The position numbers and the translations under genes were made by a program. A stretch of 64,000 nucleotides of DNA from Leucosporidium creatinivorum (lineage: Eukaryota; Basidiomycota; Microbotryomycetes; Leucosporidiales; Leucosporidiaceae): the NCBI GenBank assembly GCA_001600635.1, contig BCKL01000001.1:89550-153549 (forward strand), read 5' to 3'. Below, piece by piece: positions 12,191 to 23,860 of this stretch; position 1 is the first letter of the stretch, and each line of letters opens with the position of its first letter. The notes under the pieces were generated by a model. That model was not told the DNA's origin, ran no database searches, and saw nothing but the letters and a program-made list of their open reading frames with translations.

Positions 12191-12503
12191 AGGCCANCAG
12201 ATGATAGCCGCTCCCTCAGCCTAAAGCCCGCTCNCCGCCTCAACTCTCCTACATCCCTAATCCTTCTCCTGCACATCCCTCCTAATCTCTCCAATCCCTA
12301 CCAACCGTACGGTCGGTCCTATCCATCTCTCCTGAGCCCATCGAGGGAGAGATCTCGTTCCGAGCTGGGACGAGCGAAGGCCGAGCCGAAGGGAGGTCGA
12401 GCGAGTTGAGGAAGGAGCGAAGGGCGAGTCGTAGCGAGGTCGAGCGAGTACTGAATGAGTGCTGATATATCGTACATGGAATGGTGAAGCGATAGAGGTG
12501 CGA

Positions 12504-13620
12504 ATGCCTATGCTCGGACACATCATCGCTTACTCTCCTCCCCCTTCAAAGGCGATTATCGACGGAATGGGATCGACGAAGAGGGGGCTCAACTTCTACT
12601 TTCGCCTCTGCATGAAGAAGAGCGCTGGCATCACCCCGAAACAAGACTGCTACCTTTCCAACAATCCCGACATCGAAGGAATCTGCGAGAAGATGGGAGT
12701 GACGCCGGACGAGCTCGTGAGCTGCACGGGGGTCCTCAAGATCATCAACGGCTCGGTAGTGTGGATTGTAAACGATGGTCAGAAGGAGACGTTGATCGAC
12801 GAGGAGGACCTGAGGATCAACGATGCTCTCTCGCGCCTGTTCGCGATGCACGATGCCGTTGTCGTCAAAGGACGTCCTTACCGGCCTACTCGTGGGTCGT
12901 TAGAAAGACGGTGTCGCCTCCTGCTGACCACTCTTCTCTCACCCCTACTTAGCAAGCAAGCGCAGCAGGTCGCCGTCGCCTTCTCTCTCGACTTCGCCCG
13001 AAGCTGAGCTTGAAGACGAAGACGAGGTGAGTTCAGGCTTACACTTCTTGTTCTGACGGTTTACATGCTGACCTACCGCTCTTCATTAACTACAGGACTA
13101 CCTTCCCACTCCTACTCCTACTGCTGCGGGGCGCCGTGTCGCAAGGTCGCCGTCCCCTTTCTCCATCGCCTGCTCCTCCGCGCCTGGCTCGCCTCGCCCT
13201 CGCAGCTGGCCCTCCTCTTCTACCTCGACTCTCAACTCGGCACGCCCTTCGAAGTCCTCCCGCAAGGCCCTCTCCTCGTCTTCCTCCGGCTCGCACAGCT
13301 CGGCGATAGCCTCAAGCTCGACGAGGACCTTACCATCGGCAACCCGTCTCTCCAACGCGTCCTATGTGCTCCTTACTACTACTACCGACCCCTACATCCC
13401 CTCCGATGCGGACTGCGAGTCCGAGGACGGCTTCGACTCGGGCGGAATCGACCTCAATCTGTTCGACGAGCAACAGCGCATGGACGATCTCCATCGTGCG
13501 CTGAAGAAGGAGCTTCCCAAGAATCAGAGGAACCTCAAGCCTGGAGAGCACCTCCCCAGCACCGACTGGCGCCATGGAGTTCGAGGAAACTGGAAGTTCG
13601 GCGCCGAGGACGAGGACTAG
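12504..13620 (+). CDS. hypothetical Ser-rich protein, 328 aa
   Basis: Three exons: 12504-12891, 12953-13026 and 13096-13620, giving 328 codons. Family not recognised. The N-terminal 130 residues look folded (SNNPDIEGICEKMGVTPDEL, then TGVLKIINGSVVWIVNDGQK). A basic Ser/Pro stretch follows (SKRSRSPSPSLSTSPE), then a long low-complexity Ser/Thr/Arg region. The acidic, charged C-terminus (DLHRALKKELPKNQRNLKPG) ends in GAEDED. The composition suggests a nuclear, phosphorylated protein; that is inference. The start is uncertain, because the reading frame stays open for about 15 codons upstream and the sequence there is near unresolved bases. Confidence 0.6.
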
Positions 13621-14912
13621 CGAGGGAGGTGAGGACTCGACGTGTGGCTGCTGGAGGGGGTGCTTGATAGGATCGCATGCTTAGTTCACTAGATACTTCC
13701 CTAACTCTGCTCAGATCACTACCGATGGCGCTAAAGATGAGCGAGGACTGCTTGGACGTTGGAGGAAGAGGTCGAGGAAGGCGGAGATGGACTAGCTCGC
13801 TCGTAGATATCATAGCTCTTGCACATTGTATACTGCCGCCACTTGAGCTCGTTCGCCGCGAGCGAAAGTCTCCGCGAGGTCGTCGTCGATCCCTCAACTC
13901 GGCGCACAGAGCTCAGCCTCCCTTTTTGTCCGAACGCCAATTTGCGCTCGACGGGAGAGGAAACATGCTGCGCTCGGATACGTAGCTCCACTTGCATCCT
14001 AACTCGCATGGAGTATCTGCCAACGCTCCCAAGCCACACGACTAGCAGAGGCTCAGCGCAGGCCTCTTGCGCCAGCTCGGCGATGATTCCCTCGGCTGCA
14101 CTGACTCATTCTCTGCTCGCCCTCTCCTGTTGCCGCCGATGAGCGGCTGAATATACACCCAAGCGTCTGGCGAGAGCGGGCTGTTAGGTCGAAGAGCCTC
14201 GAGGACGAGGTGGGAGCCAACTCTCGCTCCTTTCGCTTCCCACTTCGCGCCGAAAACAGGCGCCGCTATGGTGCACCGAGCACGCTTCGAAGCAGTAGCA
14301 AAAAGGGCCAGTGAGGGGTACGCTTGCAGTGACCTCGCCAAGGGTGGCCCTACCAGGAAGCATCCTAGAAGGGTTTGTCGAAGCTGCAGCTGCTGAGCCT
14401 GCCTTCGCCGAGGGAGCGCGGAACACGAGAAGCTGTACTCCTGCATGTCCCAGCGAAGTTGTACGGGTCAATCGAGTGTTCCAAGGTCGTTTTCACTTGC
14501 TGTGAGCATTGTAAAGCAAGGTGTACGGATCTCAATCGGCCCCAAACGAGCGCCGAGCGAACTGGGCTCAGCTGAACAGCTCAAAAACGGATTTCAACAT
14601 ACATGCGAATGAGTTGGGAGGCTCAGATAGGTTTCACAAACTCTGTGTGGATCTCTGGCGGCACTTCTTGGCATACTTTGTCGAGTTTGAAACTTAGCCC
14701 TCGCCGAGCTTGGCTTCGCCGAAGGGCTCGCCAGTGCCGCCGAAGGCGTAGTCTGGGAGGTCTCAGCAAGGTACGCCCGGGTGTTGTAAGCTTCGGAAGT
14801 AGATTCGTACACTTCTCGCTGCCCCTTGGTGCGGTGTGCTCCGCTAAACTTCGGCGGAAGGGAGCGCGAGAGCGGACTTCTAGGTCTCCTTCTCTCTAAA
14901 TTCTACCTTGTC
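13621..14912. other. intergenic, 1.3 kb
   Basis: No gene supported on either strand. Many TCGGCG/CGCCGA hexamers are present, for instance three between 14699 and 14745. The final bases form the promoter of the recycling-factor gene. Confidence 0.45.
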
Positions 14913-16021
14913 ATGTCGCACGCCCTACGAGCTCTCGTCCGCCCCTCATCAGCTCGACTACTCGTCAGCCCTCGCCTAGCAGCCTGCAGCTGTCGCCCAG
15001 CCTTACAGCCAGTCGTCTTCTCGCCCTCGCTGCTCTCCCGCTCATACGCCTCCAAGAAGAGCAAGGGCGGCAAGAAAGCAGCAGCTACATTCGACGAGGA
15101 CGACGAACCTGCTGCAGCAAAGGGCAAAGGCGGCAAGAAGGGCAAGGGCAAGTCGTTTGCTGAGGAGGAGGTCGCGGCTGCTGGAGGCGACGAGGTGCGC
15201 TTCGATTTGAAGGCTGTAGAGCAGTCGATGGACGAGTCGGTCGACAAGCTTCGTGTAGGGCTCAAGTCGGTCGTTGGGCGCGTAGGCTGGGTCTCTCCTG
15301 GTGAGCTGCAGCTGCTTTCTTGGTTTGCGGGCGGAGCCGGCTGCCGAACGACCTGTTGGGCTGACAGAGGCTTTCTTGCACCGCTGCAGACCTGCTGAAT
15401 GGTGTCAAAGTCGAAATGGAGGGTCAACGCCGACCGCTCGGCGAGCTCGCAACCGTGTCTGTCAAGGATGGCAAGGACCTTCTCGTGACTGTCTACGACG
15501 AGGCTGTAGGTCGGACTCTAATCTCAAGGCGTTCCGAAAGCTGACCTATACCACTACAGTACCTCAAAGCCGTCTCACAAGCTCTCTACGCCTCCTCGCT
15601 GAACCTCGCCCCTCAAGCTACCTCGGCGACGGCTCTTCGCGTTCCCGTCCCTCGCGCTGACTGGGACAAGCGGCAACAGCTCGTTCGTCAGGCTTCCGAG
15701 CTCTGTGAGAGTGCCAGGGTGGCGGTCCGATCGTCGAGGACCAAGGGTCAGAAGGATCTCAAGAGCGACATTGATGCCAAGGCGTTCAGCAAGGATGAGG
15801 GAAGGAATGAGACCAAGAGGGTGAGATGGGTGTACTCTATCGATGTGTGGAGCGAGCTGCTGACTCTACCCGGCCCCACAGCTCGACACCTCGACCAAAA
15901 AGCGAACGGACGAGGTCGATGCCATCTTTGAGCAGGCCAAGAAGGTGTAGGTTGTCGAGTCTCGGCCTTTGGTGTCGAATTCGCTGACCTTTTATTGACC
16001 CTCAGGCTCATGGACGAGTAG
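14913..16021 (+). CDS. RRF1: mitochondrial ribosome recycling factor
   Basis: Five exons: 14913-15300, 15390-15505, 15560-15820, 15882-15946 and 16006-16021, giving 281 aa. The first ~45 residues are rich in Arg, Ser and Ala with no acids (RALVRPSSARLLVSPRLAAC), a typical mitochondrial presequence. A Lys/Gly-rich linker follows, then the RRF domain from about residue 100: an N-terminal three-helix arm (FDLKAVEQSMDESVDKLRVG), the compact domain with LYASSLNLAPQATSATALRV, and the closing helix (TDEVDAIFEQAKKVLMDE). RRF splits the post-termination mitochondrial ribosome together with mtEF-G2. The last intron uses a GTAGGT donor; splicing it restores the family's usual LM-acid C-terminal end, which is why I prefer it to the early stop. 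Confidence 0.88.
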
Positions 16022-16507
16022 AAGCTGCCGAATCTGAACGAAAGCGCTCCCACTCCCTGTGCTCGGCGCAAGCTTTCCGCGAGCCTCTGCTCGTCATTGC
16101 CCTCAGCTACGACTTCCGCCGACGCTCCACGCTCTTAACACCACACACTATGACCAGTCAACATCCTCTGTAGTAAGCAAACGCGAAGGACTTGAGCGTT
16201 CGACTCAGCGCCGAGGTGAGCGAGATCGCCGAACTTTCGATCGGCATCAAGCTGCGAGCGCCGTTCATGTTGTGAGCTGATTTTCGGAGGCTGGATTCCC
16301 CCTTCGCTGCCTCGCTATACAGCACCGAAGATGCCTCCACTTCGATTCGCATCTGGACCCTCCGGCGATGACGACGGCCGGGGCGTGAGGCGACTTCAAG
16401 TTCCGTCGCGGCGATTTCAACTTCGCAGGTTGTTCTCCTGCCTCTTCCTCGTCTCGACTCACTCGTTCTCCTGCTTCTTTCACCCGGACAACTCTCAACT
16501 CACCACC
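16022..16507. other. intergenic / promoter of MAPEG-like gene
   Basis: No coding sequence supported. The last 80 bases before the ATG at 16508 are CT-rich (CCTGCCTCTTCCTCGTCTCG), like other leaders here. GTGAGC and CAG signals near 16216-16320 might belong to a 5'-UTR intron. Confidence 0.4.
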
Positions 16508-17349
16508 ATGACTACGACCAACTACTCGTTCTATGCCATCCCCGCCATGTGGGGTGTCTCCATCGGCGCTCACTTCTACGCCGCCAGTCTTACCAGTCAC
16601 CGCGACTTTGCTGGAGCTTTCGACAACGTCTCCCCTCGTGAGTCGCGCTTCTGTAGCAGTTTGTTGCAGTTTGAGCCGCTTCGGCGCTCGGCTGAGGTCT
16701 CTTCGCCTCTTTTCCGCCGCCCAGCTGTACGGAGCTGACATTCAACACCACAGGTGAATACCTCGCGAAGGTCCGCTCGTTGGAGAAGAAGTCTCCTATT
16801 GTGCATCGCTACTTACGTGCAGAGGCAGCCCAGCAAAACTCGTTTGAGGTGAGGGTCACCCTCCGGGGGTTTTTTGGGTCGCTGAAGCCGAATCTGGCAC
16901 TTTCAGAGTCCATTGGAGGGCTCACTCTACCTTCCTACCTTCCTACCTTCCTACAGAACTGGGGAATCTTCGCGGCCGCCGTGGTCGCCGGAAACGTCGC
17001 TCGCCTGCCCGTCTCGACCCTCAACCTCTTTGCTGTACGTTCCTCGGCCCACACTTGGCTCGATCCTATTGCTGACCTGCAGCATATCTACAGGGCTCCT
17101 ACCTCGCCCTCCGCGTCCTCTTCAACGTCCTGTACATCAGCACCACCGACGCCAAGCTCTCGACCCTTCGGTCCATCACTTACGTCGCCAGTACGTCCCC
17201 TTCTCCTCCTGATGAGCACCCTCCGTCCATCAGCAATCAGCTTGAGACTCCGGCCAACCCTCTGCCGCTCTACAGGCATCGTCGGCTGCTCGGCCGTCTT
17301 CATCCAGGCTGGCAACGTCTTCAACAAGGGGCTCGGCTTGGCTCTTTGA
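16508..17349 (+). CDS. MAPEG-like integral membrane protein
   Basis: Five exons: 16508-16637, 16754-16848, 16957-17034, 17094-17190 and 17276-17349, giving 157 aa. The size, four hydrophobic segments and YAIPAMW, NWGIFAAAVVAGNVARLP and NLFAGSYLALRVLFNVLYI motifs fit the MAPEG family (membrane-associated proteins in eicosanoid and glutathione metabolism). The first helix is followed by a polar loop (VRSLEKKSPIVHRYLRAEAA), as in microsomal GST-like members. A glutathione-dependent detoxification role is family-level inference; the substrate is unknown. Its paralog lies tail to tail at 17617-18437 with four equivalent splice junctions. The third exon is preceded by a CCTTCCTAC tandem run forming the acceptor tract. 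Confidence 0.78.
16929..16956 (+). repeat. CCTTCCTAC tandem repeat in an intron
   Basis: About three copies of a CTTCCTAC unit run into the CTACAG acceptor of the second intron of the MAPEG-like gene, so the repeat also serves as its polypyrimidine tract. Confidence 0.8.
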
Positions 17350-17616
17350 AGGGCTTCATAGACAGCTATAGATCTAGAACTCGAATGTCCATATTTCACA
17401 CGGTCACTCGGTCTCTCTCGGGCGTCAGGGAGACGTGAGAGAAGTGCGAAGGGGACTTGCTGTCTTCGCCGAGCTCCGAAGCTTGCGGTCGCTGCTTCGT
17501 CCCTCACTACTCAAGAGAGGGCCTCTGTTGATCTACAAACGACGATCACCTTGTTTCAGATGTACAGCTCCAGAGTCTAGGCCAGCTTCTCCCACTCTTG
17601 CCCAGCTCACGCTCCC

Positions 17617-18437
17617 TCACTTCAACAGCCTCGCTCGGTTGAGGGCGTTGCCAGCCTTGACAAAGATGGTGAGGCAGCTGATTAGGCCTAGAGTTGTGAT
17701 AGTAGTGTCAGCTCTCGCTCCCAACAGACGAGGTCGAGCAACAGCCCTCACCAACCATGTAGGTTGAGGAGCGAAGAGCGCCCATCTTGCGGCTCGTCGA
17801 GGTGACGTAGATGTACTGTGGAGCAACGGGAAGATTCAGCAGGTCAGTAGATCGCCTCAGAAAGACACGAGAAAGCACACTCACGTTGTAGACTAGACGT
17901 GTACCGAGGTAGAAGCCGGCGAAGAGGTTCATTCCGGGAAGCTCGGTCAACTCGCCCACGACGATGGCGGCGGCAAAGAGGGGCAGGTTCTGTATGGGAG
18001 AGGAAGAGGACGCGGGTGTTGACGCTGTGTTAGTTTCCAGCTCAAGAGATGGGTCCAAGTGGACTGGAGAGAGCAATCTTTCACCTCGTAGCCGTTCGCC
18101 GAGGCTGATTCGGCCAACAAGTAGCGTCGAACATCCTACAGAAATTCTAATTCAGCTCACCGCGGGGAAGAGAAGGTTCTCCGGCGACCTACAGGGCTCT
18201 GCTTCTCCTGCGCCCTCACTTTGGCCAGAAACTCGCCTGTATAAGGAGAGGTGGGGCAGCTCAGCTCCGGCGTTCGATTCAGGACTCTAAGCGAGACTTA
18301 CGAGGAGCCGTGTTATCGTAGAACTTGAGTTCGGGCGAGCTCTTCGTGAGCCAGCCGCCATACCACTTGGGAAGAGCTGCAACGACCCAGGCAGCTGGGA
18401 TGGCGTAGAGCGAGAGGCCGGTCATGGACATCGGCAT
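17617..18437 (-). CDS. MAPEG-like integral membrane protein (paralog)
   Basis: Six exons: 18302-18437, 18193-18236, 18085-18135, 17885-17989, 17752-17815 and 17617-17687, giving 156 aa. It aligns along its length with the neighbour at 16508-17349: YAIPAAW/YAIPAMW, REFLAKV/REYLAKV, KQSPDVRRYLLAE/KKSPIVHRYLRAE, NLFAGFYLGTRLVYN/NLFAGSYLALRVLFN and TIFVKAGNALN/VFIQAGNVFN. Four junctions are at matching codons; this copy has one additional intron inside the loop (GTAGGT donor at 18192). The pair therefore arose by duplication with inversion and later intron gain or loss. Function as for the paralog, probably glutathione- or lipid-related membrane chemistry. The start is the first of three Met codons (MPMSM). 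Confidence 0.78.
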
Positions 18438-19596
18438 TCGGCTAAGGTAGAGCAGAGGTTCTAGTGTAGCAGGGGGCAGATCGGTGGCCGAAAGGAATGC
18501 TGATGCGATGAGATGCAGAAATGCGACGACGTAGCAGGAGGAAGAGGAGGGGCGGGCAGCGAATCTAATCCGGCTTGGCTCCGACCACGTCTTTGGCTCG
18601 CTTCGCTTCTCGACTCGCCGGCAGATCGATCTACAGAGGAGGATTTTGGAAAGCTGCTGGACCCCTACCAAGCCTCGCCTCTCCTCCCTCCGACCTCGCT
18701 CGAACTGCCTCTCGTCAACCGGCTTGGGCGCGCTGAGGAAGAGCTGTACACGACTGCTGCTGGTCGCACGAGCTGTACTGAGCGAGAAGGTGAGCTTCCT
18801 GATCTTGCGGTGCTGTCCGAGGTCTGTAGGCGCGTCTCTCGTCGAGTTTGGGCCTCACGACGAGCGCTGAGCCCGTGGAGCGCCAGCGAGGCCGGCTGCT
18901 CAGGATAGCGGGCTAATGCTATCGAGGACGAAGAGGGTTCCAGCTGACCGACTTCCATCTGCTCAGACTGCTCGTCTGCTGCACCTTCGAAGCTTTACCG
19001 GTCGCGCTCGTTCGCCCCAAGCGCCGAAGGTGAACTCCGCTGTTCGTGGTGCATCACACGCAGCTCGCTGATCTTCGACGTTTCAAACAGCTCTCCCTCT
19101 CCCTCCCCCTCCTCACCGACCCCAATGCCCGACGCCGAAGCTTCCCCTCCCGACGCCGAGCTCGCTTAAAGTCGATGGAGACGAAGGAGGAGGGATTCGG
19201 CGACTCGCGCCTTGGTAGTCTCCTACGCTCCCGACGTCTCTCCTGCGACCTTGAAGCTTTGCCCACGGACGACGAAGAGAGATGGATCAGCGTCCGCTCA
19301 TGCTCGGAGTGACACACTACATCGGTCGCCTGCACCTTTCCCCTCGGCTTGCTCGCTGCTCGACCTCGCTTCTCGCTGAACTTTCCAGTCTTCGCTGCTC
19401 TTGCTCGGTCGAGAGGGAAGATGGAGTGATATCGCGGTCACATTAGCAACCAAGTGGCTGACCGTGGGTGAGGGGGATAGCTCGAGAGAGCTCGAGTCTC
19501 GCAAAAGGGAGAAGAAGAGAGGGAGGGTACACAGAGGCGGGGGTAAAGCAAGGGGGGAAAGATCTATCGAGCCGAGGGAAAGAAGAGACGAGCTAC
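18438..19596. other. intergenic, 1.2 kb
   Basis: This lies upstream of the MAPEG paralog and downstream of eEF3. No gene is supported. A segment near 18590-18640 (TCTTTGGCTCGCTTCGCTTC) weakly resembles the start of the F-box leader repeats near 24497, 55745 and 62929, and could be a decayed relic of one. Confidence 0.4.
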
Positions 19597-22500
19597 TTAA
19601 AGCTCCTCCTCCTCCTCGGAAGGAAGACCAGCCTTCTTGCGGGCCTGTGGAGAGAGAAGAGTCAGCGCCGAACACGAAAAGCGAAGCCACTCCCGCCCAA
19701 CTCACCATTCGCTCCTTCTTCTTCTTGCGAAGCTCGGACGAGGAGAGGGCCTTAGCCTTCTTGTTCTGTACGATCTTGTTGCTGCAGGTGTTGAAGAGGA
19801 TGGAGGTCAGCGCCGAGCTCGAGCGAAGGCGAGACGGACGGGGAAGAAACTCACCCCATGGCATCGAAGACGTCCTTCTCGTCATCGTCGACCTTGTCAA
19901 TACGGGGACCGGCTCCCTGGCCCTCCACCCAGTTGTGGCCGGAGGCTTCCAGGTAGCCCTGGTTCATCGCCCACACCTCCGAGCAAATCGACTCGGAGAA
20001 CTCGCGGTTGTGGGTGATGACCAGCACTCCTCCCTCGAATGTCTTGAGCGCAGCGATAAGGGCGGCGAGCGACTCGCGGTCGAGGTAGTTGGTGGGCTCG
20101 TCGAGGATGACGACGTGCGGCCGGCGCCAGGTGGCGGCAGCGAGAACGACCTTGACCTTCTGTCCTCCCGAAAGACCACGCATGGTGTTGTCTGTAGGTG
20201 AGGCGAGAGGTCAGCGATGAAGAGTAGAAAGAGGAAGGAGCTGGAACGCACGGGTAACGAACTCGGGCTCGAGTCCGAAGTCGGCCATGTGGAGCTCGAT
20301 CTCGCGACGGACGAGGGGACGGAGGAGACCAGCCTTCTGGGCCTCGCGGGTGTCGACCTCCATGATCTTCTTCTCGAATCCACGGCGGATAAGGTCGTCC
20401 CTAGGAAGCCAAATGTTCTCCGAGGAGGACATGCCGACGAAGGCGCACTCGTACTCGAAGGACTGCTTGAGCCTGAGGAGGGGAGGAAGAGCGAGGTCAG
20501 CGACGGTTCACGAGCTAGAAAGCTACAGAGTACTCACTTCTTGCGGTTGATGACATCCTCGATGATGCGCTTGGCGCCCTCGACAATGACGGTCGATCCA
20601 TCCTTCATCTTCTTCTCCTCCTCCTCGGAGAGCTTGCGGTTGCCCTTCTCGAGCTCCTCGAGATCCTCTCCGGTCTGGTAACGCTGGAGCATGTACTGGA
20701 GGGGGGTGAGGTCGAGGTGGTTGTCGATGTGGTGGAAGGCGTGCTGGGCGACGTATCCGATGACAAGGTTGGGGTGCTTCCACACCTCACCACCCTTGTT
20801 GGCCTCGGTCTCTCCGACGAGGAGCTTGACGAGGGTCGACTTTCCGGATCCGTTGGGTCCGAGGACTGCGACACGGGAGGAGAGCGAGACCTGGAGCGAG
20901 ACGTCGTAGAGCTGCTGGACGGGCGAGGTGGGGTACTGGAATCCGACGTGGCGCATCTTCATGAGCGACTTCTCCTTAGTCTTGACTCCGTCGAGAAGAG
21001 GGGGGTCGGGGAACTTGAACTGGTACTCCTCGTCGACGTTGAGCTCGTAGTAGGCCTTGGCCTCGGGGACGTGCTTGACGAAGGCCTGGAGGTTTCCTGG
21101 GTATCGCTTAACCTTGAAGCGGTTAAGGTGGAGGATGTCGGTGGTGACGTTGTTGAGGAAGCCCGAGTCGTCTGTGGTGGAAGAAGCGAGAGAAGGTCAG
21201 CGAGCTGCTCGGCGAAGGTGAAGCTCGAAGAACTCACGGGAAACGATGATCGAGGTGCAAGTCTTAAGCGAGCAAAGGTAGTTCTCGAGCCACGCGACGT
21301 TGATAACATCCAAGTGGTTGGTGGGCTCATCGAGGAGGAGGATATCGGCCTCGAAGAGAATGGCGCGAGCGAGGGCGAGCTTCATCTTCCATCCTCCGGA
21401 GAGGGATCCGATGGCGGCCTCCTGGCGCTCGGGGGTGAAGCCGACGGTCTCGAGGACGTCGCGGCACTCCTGCTCGGTCTTGAGGATACGCTTGTCCTTG
21501 ATGACGAACGAGATGATGGTGTTCTCGGTCTCGTCTCCGTCGACATCGTGCTCGACGTAGAAGGTGCGGACCTCGTCGGGCGAAGGGAATCCCTCAACCT
21601 GTCCGTTGTCGATAGCCCTCTGTGGGAAGCGAGAAGAGCGAAGGTCAGCGTCAAGTCTCGCGGTAAAGATGAGAAGAAGCGACGAACCATCAGGGTCGAC
21701 TTTCCGGATCCGTTACGTCCACAGAGTCCGTAGCGGTGACCACGCTTGAGACGGAGGGTAGCGGTGTTGAGAAGAATCTTGGCTCCGTAGGCGAGCGAGA
21801 ACGTGCAGTTACAGAGGTCCTCTCCCTCCTCCTCATCGTCGAAGACCTCGACGGTCTCGCCCTCCTCGAGAGCGGACTTCTCGAGGATGTCCTTGACGAC
21901 GGTGATGGCCTCGTTGGCGCGGATCTCGTGGGGGAGAGCGAGCGAAACGTAGGGGACGAGCGACGAATCCCACTCGGTGGGCTCGAAGTTGCGAGCGTTA
22001 ACGAGGTTGGCGACGAGCGAAGCGATGTAGTGGATGAGGGGCGACTTCTCGTCGAGCTTGGAGGCAGCGTCGACTCCACGGAGCGAGCCGATGACGATGG
22101 GGGCCGAGAGGACGGCGGTCTGCTGCTTGAGGGGGGGAAGGTCGGTTCCGTCTCCCTCGGGGAGGTTTCCGATCTCGCGGAGGGTCTTGATCGCCTTGAC
22201 GACGACACCACGGGCCTCGGGGTCTCCAACGGTCTGCTCGACCTTGAGAAGGCCGGGAAGGAGCTTGGGAAGGAAGGGGCGGACGGTGTACTGGTTGTCG
22301 ACGAGCTTGGCCATGTTGTCCTGTGGGGAGCGAGCGACGAGGTCAGCGAGGGCTCGCAAAGGTACAGGATATCGCCGAGATCACTCACAATGATGGTGGC
22401 GACCTTGCGGACGGTGGAAGTGAGCTTCTCGGTGAGACCACGCGAGAGGAGGGGCGCCATGAGGGCGAGGGTAGGCGAGTCGACCTCGGAAACGAAGGTG

Positions 22501-23613
22501 GTGGCAGCGAGGAGCTGGATGGTCTTGGGAACCTCCTCAACGGGGTTGATCAGGGCGTTGCTGTAGGGGTAGCGAGCGGGTCAGCTTCCCGAATCTAGCG
22601 ACACGCGCCGAATCGGCGCCGAAGTGGCTCGAAATCACTCACATGAGGGCGGGAATGAACTTCTCGATATCCTTGTTCGAGACGAGAGCGCAAAGCTTGG
22701 AAAGCGAGGCGCGGGCAGCCTTCTTGACATCCGACTTGGTGTCTGTGAAGCGCGAACGAAAAAGTCAGCGAGCGTTCGAGCTGACGCCGGGAGCGCGGTG
22801 GAAGCCGATGTAGTGGTGCAGGGCGGGTCGTCGAGTCGTGGGAATGTGGAGAGAATGGGGTAGAAGTGATATAAAGGAACAGAACGCACCCCAGATGGCG
22901 TCGACCATGACGGGGATGATGTCGGGCATGAGGTTGGCGCACTGCTCGGGGGCGGAGATGACGAGCTGGTCGATGATGGCGAGGGCGCCGGTCTTGACCT
23001 GCCACTTTCCGGCAGTCTTGATCTGCTCGAGGAGGATAGGGAGGAAGATGGGGGTGGCCCACGAGGTGGCGACCTGGACAACCGACTTGACAGCCGAGAT
23101 GGCGGCGGTGCGGACGGGGGTGACCTTGTCGGCGAAAGTCTCGGCGACCATGGTCTGCATCACCTTCTCGAAGAAGAAGGGCTCGACGGCGTTTCCGACA
23201 CCCTGCTCAACGAGGATCGAGATCAACTCGCAGGCTCCCTCGCGGGCGATGGCGTTCTTCTTGTCGTTAAGTCCCTGCTCGATGGCGGCAGCGAGTCCGA
23301 GGTTGACGAAGGTCTGGGGTCCGTTGATCTACGAGTTTGAACGTGCGTTAGCGAAAACCGATGTCGCTCAAGTTTCAACGCCGAAGGCAGCGCCGAGGCT
23401 GGGTAACCGGCAAGGGGCAAAGCTCACCTTGACAAGGTCAACGAGCTCGACGGCAGCGGCCTCGCGAGCAGCGCGGTCGGCCGACGAGAAGACGGTCTTG
23501 ATATCAACCTTGGCCTCGGCGGCGCTGGCGACGTGGTGTCCCTCGGCCTGGATGGCCTTGGGGTCAATGGTGACGGGAGTGGGGACGGCAGGGCTGGACA
23601 TGGCGGCGGGCAT
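19597..23613 (-). CDS. YEF3: translation elongation factor 3 (eEF3)
   Basis: Eleven exons on the minus strand: 23428-23613, 22890-23328, 22643-22742, 22389-22560, 21688-22320, 21238-21619, 20538-21171, 20252-20472, 19855-20191, 19706-19781 and 19597-19644, encoding 1075 aa (yeast 1044). Order: N-terminal HEAT repeats; ABC1 with Walker [10 protein letters not shown], signature [14 protein letters not shown] and Walker [16 protein letters not shown]2 with Walker [10 protein letters not shown], signature [12 protein letters not shown] and Walker [13 protein letters not shown]; and a Lys-rich tail ([19 protein letters not shown]). eEF3 is the fungus-specific ATPase that promotes E-site tRNA release and translocation. 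A second ATG, four codons downstream of the chosen start, is an equally possible start. All catalytic motifs are intact. Confidence 0.97.
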
Positions 23614-23860
23614 GTAGCTTGGTAGCTGTGGTTGGCGAGCGAGATGGGAAAGTCGAGATTGTGCGGGTTTTGCGAGTGGCGAGAGAGAAGGGTTTCGGGA
23701 GGGGCAGAGAAGAGCGAAGAGGGTACAATGGTTAGCTACCGCTCCAAAATAGTTCCCTACAATCATCCTGCACCACGAAACCGCCGCCAATACGATGTAA
23801 TGAGGCTTCGAACGTACGATTAAAGAAGAATGCGACGGGGAGGTCTGGGTTTTGAAGCGT
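23614..23860 (-). promoter_or_regulatory. eEF3 promoter and 5' leader
   Basis: Upstream of the eEF3 start on the minus strand, ending where the direct repeat begins at 23861. The repeat therefore sits about 250 bases from a highly expressed housekeeping gene. No clear TATA box was identified. Confidence 0.4.

Noticed and set aside
13065-13667. 200-codon frame overlapping the Ser-rich protein
   Set aside because: A different frame across the same exon; the spliced frame ends cleanly and keeps an acidic conserved-looking C-terminus.
15941-15950. Early stop of the recycling factor at GTGTAG
   Set aside because: Using the GTAGGT donor adds LMDE, which restores the expected C-terminal end of the family.
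19401-20201. 266-codon plus-strand frame over the 3' end of eEF3
   Set aside because: It is the antisense shadow of eEF3, whose ABC motifs fix the minus strand as coding.
21736-22566. 276-codon plus-strand frame within eEF3
   Set aside because: Antisense shadow; repeated Val/Gly/Leu/Asp composition mirrors the coding strand codon bias.
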